Assembly: GCA_009924545.1 (NCBI GenBank)
Contig: RFRL01000018.1
Coordinates: 1-32,136 of the forward strand
Reading direction: 5' to 3'
DNA from: Planctomycetia bacterium
Lineage (GTDB): Bacteria > Planctomycetota > Planctomycetia > Pirellulales > UBA1268
DNA length: 32,136 nt
Of this stretch, positions 25,386-32,136 are shown in pieces (within the stretch, counting starts at the first letter, position 1; each line of letters opens with the position of its first letter). The notes under the pieces are model-generated. The model searched no databases. It saw nothing but the letters and a program-made list of their open reading frames with translations, and was not told where the DNA came from. Position numbers and translations under genes: made by a program.

Positions 25386-25900
25386 CGCCCGGGGCCGCAG
25401 CGGCATGGGGCACGGATGGCGCATCCCGCGCCGGGTCCGTTCGGCTGCGGCCGTGTTTTCAGCGGCGGCCCTGCTCGGCGGTCCGTACCAGGGCCCGCGA
25501 GGAGGCCTGACGGCGGAGCTTCTCGGTGATCGCCTACCGCCCGGGAGGTGCGGATCGACTCCAACTCACCCCGCGCCTGGGCCCCGTCGATCGCCTCCGC
25601 CGGCACCGCCCGCTGCGTGATCACCGTGACCACGTCGTGATTGACCTCGACGAAGCCGCCGTCGACGAACACCCGGCGGACGCTGTCGGAGCCCGCCCCC
25701 TCGCCCGTGATCCGCACCGCCCCCGACCCGAGCCGGCCGATGAGGGGAGAATGCCCCGGGGCGATGCCCGCCTGGCCGTCGAACAAGGGGAGCGAGACCT
25801 GGCGGGCCGTGGTGTCGAGGAGCGTCGACTCCGGCGTCACGACGACGCATCGGACCATGCCGGAGGGCACCGCCACTCGCTGGGAATCGGATTTTGCCAT
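25373..25900 (-). CDS. atpC: ATP synthase epsilon subunit, apparently frameshifted near its 3' end
   Basis: Epsilon sits in the F1 central stalk and its C-terminal helices can inhibit ATP hydrolysis. The N-terminal beta-sandwich is normal: [44 protein letters not shown] and [15 protein letters not shown]. After [13 protein letters not shown] the frame as read turns into a proline/glycine-rich tail and ends at 25373, overlapping the acetyltransferase 3' end. Removing one base near 25531-25540 (for example one G of the coding-strand gtaggcg) instead gives [20 protein letters not shown] and then GRR-stop at 25459. That is a typical epsilon helical tail, with a total of about 146 residues. A sequencing error or a real mutation could explain it. 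ATG 25900 has a purine-rich ggaaaggg upstream. Confidence 0.85.
   Translation of the reverse strand: MAKSDSQRVAVPSGMVRCVVVTPESTLLDTTARQVSLPLFDGQAGIAPGHSPLIGRLGSGAVRITGEGAGSDSVRRVFVDGGFVEVNHDVVTVITQRAVPAEAIDGAQARGELESIRTSRAVGDHREAPPSGLLAGPGTDRRAGPPLKTRPQPNGPGAGCAIRAPCRCGPGRQIW
25393..25459. terminator. Probable bidirectional terminator between cysE and atpC
   Basis: GGCCGCAG (25393-25400) and CTGCGGCC (25445-25452) are a perfect 8-bp inverted repeat enclosing a 44-nt arm region with an inner GGAT/ATCC pair. On the plus strand GTGTTTT follows. It begins 7 nt after the acetyltransferase stop. The frame-corrected atpC stop (25459-25461) would lie just before it on the minus strand, whereas the uncorrected atpC frame runs through the hairpin. 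Confidence 0.55.
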
Positions 25901-25919
25901 CGGATCGACCCTTTCCGGT

Positions 25920-28385
<2,466 letters not shown>

Positions 28386-28630
28386 TTACCGGGCCCCGGC
28401 GAGTTGCCGGGCATCGCCGCCCGACTTGGCGGCCCGCTGCCGCTTGAACTCCGCGATCGCCGCTTCGAGCTGGCGCTCCCCCTCGGCGTCGATCTCCTTC
28501 GACTCGTCGATGCGCTTGCGCAGCTCCGGCACCTGGTCGCGGACGTAGGTCAGGAACCCCTTCTCCCAGTCGGCCACTTCCTCGCGCTTGACCTCGTCGA
28601 GGTGGCCGCGGGTGCCGGCGTAGATGCTCA

Positions 28631-28634
<4 letters not shown>
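28386..28634 (-). pseudogene. atpA: C-terminal segment of ATP synthase alpha subunit in the -1 frame
   Basis: This frame encodes [15 protein letters not shown] followed by KREEVADWEKGFLTYVRDQV and a helical end. This is the standard last ~80 residues of alpha subunits, which are missing from the upstream frame. The upstream frame ends with FAPMDRSTR-stop at 28631. If the ribosome, or one added base, shifts the frame by -1 after the AGG codon (about 28642-28644), the product reads [16 protein letters not shown] without a break and the full alpha chain is about 515 residues. GTG at 28634 overlaps the upstream stop (GTGATGA), so independent reinitiation is formally possible. A missing G in a short G run is the simplest explanation. 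Confidence 0.85.
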
Positions 28635-29919
<1,285 letters not shown>

Positions 29920-29932
<13 letters not shown>

Positions 29933-30570
29933 GAGTACTCCCCGTTTTGGATGGCATGGATGTTTCGCTCTCGGATCCGGCCGCCGATCCTGTCGAGGCC
30001 GGTGGCGACCGACTGGTCGTAGATGGTGTCGCCGACGCGGACGACAAGCCCGCCGATGATCGCGGGATCGACGACGAACGAGGGCACGAGGCGGGCGGCG
30101 AGCGCCTGCTCGGTCTCGGCCACGACCCGCGCCCGCTCGGCGGCGTCGAGGGCCACCGCGGTGGTGAACGTGGCCTGTTTCTTCCCGTCACGCTCGTCGG
30201 CGAGCCGTTCGGCGGCGTCGACGACGGCGGGGAGCATCCCCAGGCGCCCGTGGCGAGCGAGGACGTGGAGACTGTGGGTGGTGGTCGGCTTGAGCCGGCC
30301 GCCGGCCAGGCGGTCGATGATCCGTCCCTTCTCCTCCGGCGGGATCTTCGGCGACGAGAACACCCCGGCCGCCTCGGGAACGAGCGGCAGCACCTCGCGG
30401 GCGAGCATCCCCAATTCGGCGATCACGTCGCGGCGGCACCCAGCCGCGTCGGCCGCGTCGACGATCGCCTGGGCGTAGACCTTCGCCACCCGATCGGCGG
30501 CGATATCCACAGGGTTCGACTCGGTTTTGCGGGCTGGGGAGGCGCTCAAGGGCCTGGCTGTGGCGCTCAT
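29920..30570 (-). CDS. atpH: ATP synthase delta subunit
   Basis: Delta joins the peripheral stalk (b subunits) to the top of F1. The N-terminal helical domain is recognisable from [17 protein letters not shown], with FFS-like [17 protein letters not shown]. The C-terminal part carries the family signature [22 protein letters not shown]. It is 216 residues long, including a ~25-residue unconserved N-terminal lead before the first helix, so a later start cannot be excluded. It lies 33 bp after atpF and its end overlaps the atpA start by 13 bp, which suggests translational coupling. The frame is intact. Confidence 0.93.
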
Positions 30571-30603
30571 GGAATGGTGTACCAGGGTGGATCCTGACGG
30601 CCT

Positions 30604-31305
30604 TCAGTTCACGCTCGGCCGCCGCGACAGGCTGGCCACCGACTCCCGGACGAGCCGGGCCTGGTCGTCGGAGCCCAGATTCTCCCGGAGGAACTTGCCG
30701 GCCACCTCGACTGCCAGGTGCCCCGCCTTCTCGGCGATCTGCGAGAGGGCGTCGTCCTTGGCGAGCTGGATCTCGTGCTTCGCCCGGTTGCGCTCCTCCT
30801 CGGCAGCCTTGCGGGCCTCGGCGACGATCGCCTGCTTGGTGGTCTCGGCATCGCGGCGGGCCTCCTCGAGAAGGCTGCGGACCTCCTCCGACGCCTCCGC
30901 CATCCGCCGCTCGTAGGAGATCAGCATCCGCTTCGCCTCGTCGTTCGACCGCTGCGTCTGGGCGATGAGATCGGCGATCCCCTGCTCCCGCTTCTGGAGC
31001 CCGTCCATGATCGGCTTCCAGGCGAACTTGCCGAGCAGGAACAGCAGGCCGCCGAACACGGCCACCGACCACAGGGCCAAATCCTTCTGGAAATAGGCTG
31101 GGCTCTCGAAGTCGGACGGCTTCACGTCAGGGGGCGGATTGGCACCGATCTCCGTGTGGTGCTCGCCATGTTCGGCTTCGGCACCCGCCGCGAAGACCCG
31201 CGCATCGATGGCCAGCGCCAAGGCGACGGCCATGACGGCGACACCGGTGGCGCGGACCACACACGCCGGCGACACCGCCGGCACGACACTCGACTGGTTT
31301 TTCAT
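30604..31305 (-). CDS. atpF: ATP synthase Fo b subunit with a long N-terminal leader
   Basis: The b subunit is the peripheral-stalk stator. The membrane segment LALWSVAVFGGLLFLLGKFAWKPI (about residues 76-99) is followed by a long charged coiled-coil helix (REQGIADLIAQTQRSNDEAKRM through EAGH-like EKAGHLAVEVAGKFL), as expected. Unusually, residues 1-40 form a separate hydrophobic segment (ATGVAVMAVALALAIDARVFA) that looks like a cleavable signal peptide. A His/Pro-rich linker leads from it to the real membrane helix. The total of 233 residues exceeds the ~156-170 of simple b subunits. It lies 158 bp after atpE. No strong ribosome binding site is seen. Confidence 0.92.
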   Translation of the reverse strand: MKNQSSVVPAVSPACVVRATGVAVMAVALALAIDARVFAAGAEAEHGEHHTEIGANPPPDVKPSDFESPAYFQKDLALWSVAVFGGLLFLLGKFAWKPIMDGLQKREQGIADLIAQTQRSNDEAKRMLISYERRMAEASEEVRSLLEEARRDAETTKQAIVAEARKAAEEERNRAKHEIQLAKDDALSQIAEKAGHLAVEVAGKFLRENLGSDDQARLVRESVASLSRRPSVN

Positions 31306-31463
31306 GACAAGTACCGCAGGTTCGTGGTGATCGCGGAATGGGCCAGAGCCAAACCCCGGCAGCCGGCAGGGACGCGGACGGCCCGTGGGCAGGATGTGCC
31401 CCGGACCGTCGCGTCATCCCTGCCGAAAACCACCCACCGGGTCGGTGATCGCCGGAATCGCAC

Positions 31464-31769
31464 TCACTTGGGCGTGCAGAGGAACAACGCGAAGAACGTG
31501 AAGCCCTCGATCAGAGCCGCCGCGATGATCATCGCGGTCTGGATCGTGCCCGCCACTTCCGGCTGCCGCGCCATGCTCTCGTAGGCCGCCGCCGCAAGAC
31601 GGCTGATCCCGAAGGCGGCGCCGATCACCGTCAGGCCGATGCCGATGTACGGGGTGAGGTCGATGAGGGTCGTGCCATCCGCGGCACTGGCCTGATTCGC
31701 GCAGGTGAACGTCACCACGAGGGCGGCGAGGATGCTCAAGCTACGGAAGGAAAGAAGAGAACGAATCAT
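31464..31769 (-). CDS. atpE: ATP synthase Fo c subunit with a signal-peptide-like leader
   Basis: The c subunit forms the rotor ring that carries ions. The hairpin starts YIGIGLTVIGAAFGISRLAAAA, with the polar loop ARQPE (67-71). The second helix holds the ion-binding carboxylate Glu88 in AALIEGFTFFALF. The Glu is followed by Gly and the first helix lacks the Gln typical of Na+ rings, so proton coupling is more likely (inference). Residues 1-29 form a basic-hydrophobic leader ending in an ASA|A-type cleavage motif, an addition to the usual ~75-85-residue c subunit. AAGGAG lies 12 nt before ATG 31769. The leader region before it is described separately. Confidence 0.95.
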   Translation of the reverse strand: MIRSLLSFRSLSILAALVVTFTCANQASAADGTTLIDLTPYIGIGLTVIGAAFGISRLAAAAYESMARQPEVAGTIQTAMIIAAALIEGFTFFALFLCTPK

Positions 31770-31904
31770 GACGGGGTCAAACTCCTTGCGAAACGGGGAA
31801 AATGCGCGAAACGAAGGACTGGCGAAACGAACGGGAGTCGGAAACGGAAGACGGTAAAGGGGGTATCTACGGGCCGGATCGCAGCCGGTGGACTGCTCTC
31901 GTGC
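31770..31904 (-). promoter_or_regulatory. atpB-atpE intergenic leader, pyrimidine-rich with CGTTTCGC repeats
   Basis: The plus strand has GCGAAACG at 31788-31795, 31806-31813 and 31822-31829, so the mRNA carries CGUUUCGC three times, 18 and 16 nt apart. The transcribed strand is clearly richer in U and C than the rest of the window. Extra expression of the c subunit is needed for ring assembly, and a U-rich leader enhances atpE translation in E. coli. A similar role here is inference. Confidence 0.45.
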
Positions 31905-32136
31905 TCAGTGCTGATGGACGGCCGCACCAATGAACAGAGCCGACAGGAACGTGAAAATGTAGGCCTGCAGGAAGGCCACGAACAGTTCCAGCACGCTGAA
32001 CAGCGTGCAACTGACGACACTGATGCCGGTGACCGTGGCCCACATGCCCATCGAGTAGGTGGCGGCCGCCGAGATCAGCCCCATGATGCCCAGCAACACG
32101 AGGTGGCCGGCCATCATGTTGGCCAGGAGCCGCACC
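31905..32136 (-). CDS. atpB: ATP synthase Fo a subunit, C-terminal part (5' partial)
   Basis: The frame runs off the right edge of the window, so only about the last 77 residues are visible. It contains VRLLANMMAGHLVL, matching the helix with the essential arginine that faces the c-ring carboxylate. It ends with the typical FVAFLQAYIFTFLSALFIGAAVHQH, where the conserved Glu/Gln residues of the last helices occur. The a subunit forms the ion half-channels in the membrane. It is the first gene of the operon within the window; any atpI would lie further right, outside. The stop is at 31905-31907. Confidence 0.92.
   Translation of the reverse strand, partial: VRLLANMMAGHLVLLGIMGLISAAATYSMGMWATVTGISVVSCTLFSVLELFVAFLQAYIFTFLSALFIGAAVHQH

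Overview
The window is very GC-rich chromosomal DNA with dense, mostly housekeeping genes. It most resembles a member of the Planctomycetota. Reasons: a fused type I 3-dehydroquinate dehydratase/shikimate dehydrogenase, an rpsO-pnp-kinase-NtrC regulator run, an imuA-imuB-dnaE2 mutagenesis cassette, and F-type ATP synthase b and c subunits that begin with signal-peptide-like segments. The phylum assignment is an inference from gene content, not from a marker search. No tRNA, rRNA, insertion sequence, prophage or CRISPR array was seen.

Layout. Bases 1-6567 (+) hold imuA (5' end outside the window), imuB and dnaE2, the accessory translesion/mutagenesis polymerase cassette. Bases 6606-11365 (+) hold purC (purine synthesis), aroC (chorismate synthase), an unknown membrane-anchored protein and a fatty-acid desaturase. 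Bases 11468-16648 (+) hold rpsO and pnp (translation and RNA decay), then a soluble histidine kinase and an NtrC-type regulator. Bases 16750-21794 (+) hold mutL, aroDE, aroK and a prepilin peptidase that overlaps aroK by four bases. Bases 21857-25385 (+) hold an OmpA-type lipoprotein, hisH-hisA (histidine synthesis), a strong intrinsic terminator and a serine O-acetyltransferase. From 25373 to the right edge, on the minus strand, lies an F1Fo ATP synthase operon. In its transcription order it is atpB (partial), atpE, atpF, atpH, atpA, atpG, atpD, atpC, converging on the acetyltransferase gene.

The most unusual structure is in the mutagenesis cassette. All three of its genes carry in-frame tandem repeats with units of 15, 18, 21 or 24 bp. 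I count nine arrays in 6.5 kb and none of this kind in the other 25 kb. Two arrays in imuB look like copied versions of conserved polymerase motifs. One array in dnaE2 has diverged only at synonymous positions.

Second, two ATP synthase genes are frameshifted near their 3' ends. The alpha subunit's last ~80 residues continue in the -1 frame. The epsilon subunit's helical tail continues in another frame and would end exactly at a terminator hairpin. Sequencing error is the simplest explanation for both, but they should be checked.

Third, several genes have a -10-like TACRAY box 6-8 nt before the start codon and no ribosome binding site. This suggests leaderless transcripts for purC, the NtrC-type regulator, hisH and the acetyltransferase gene.
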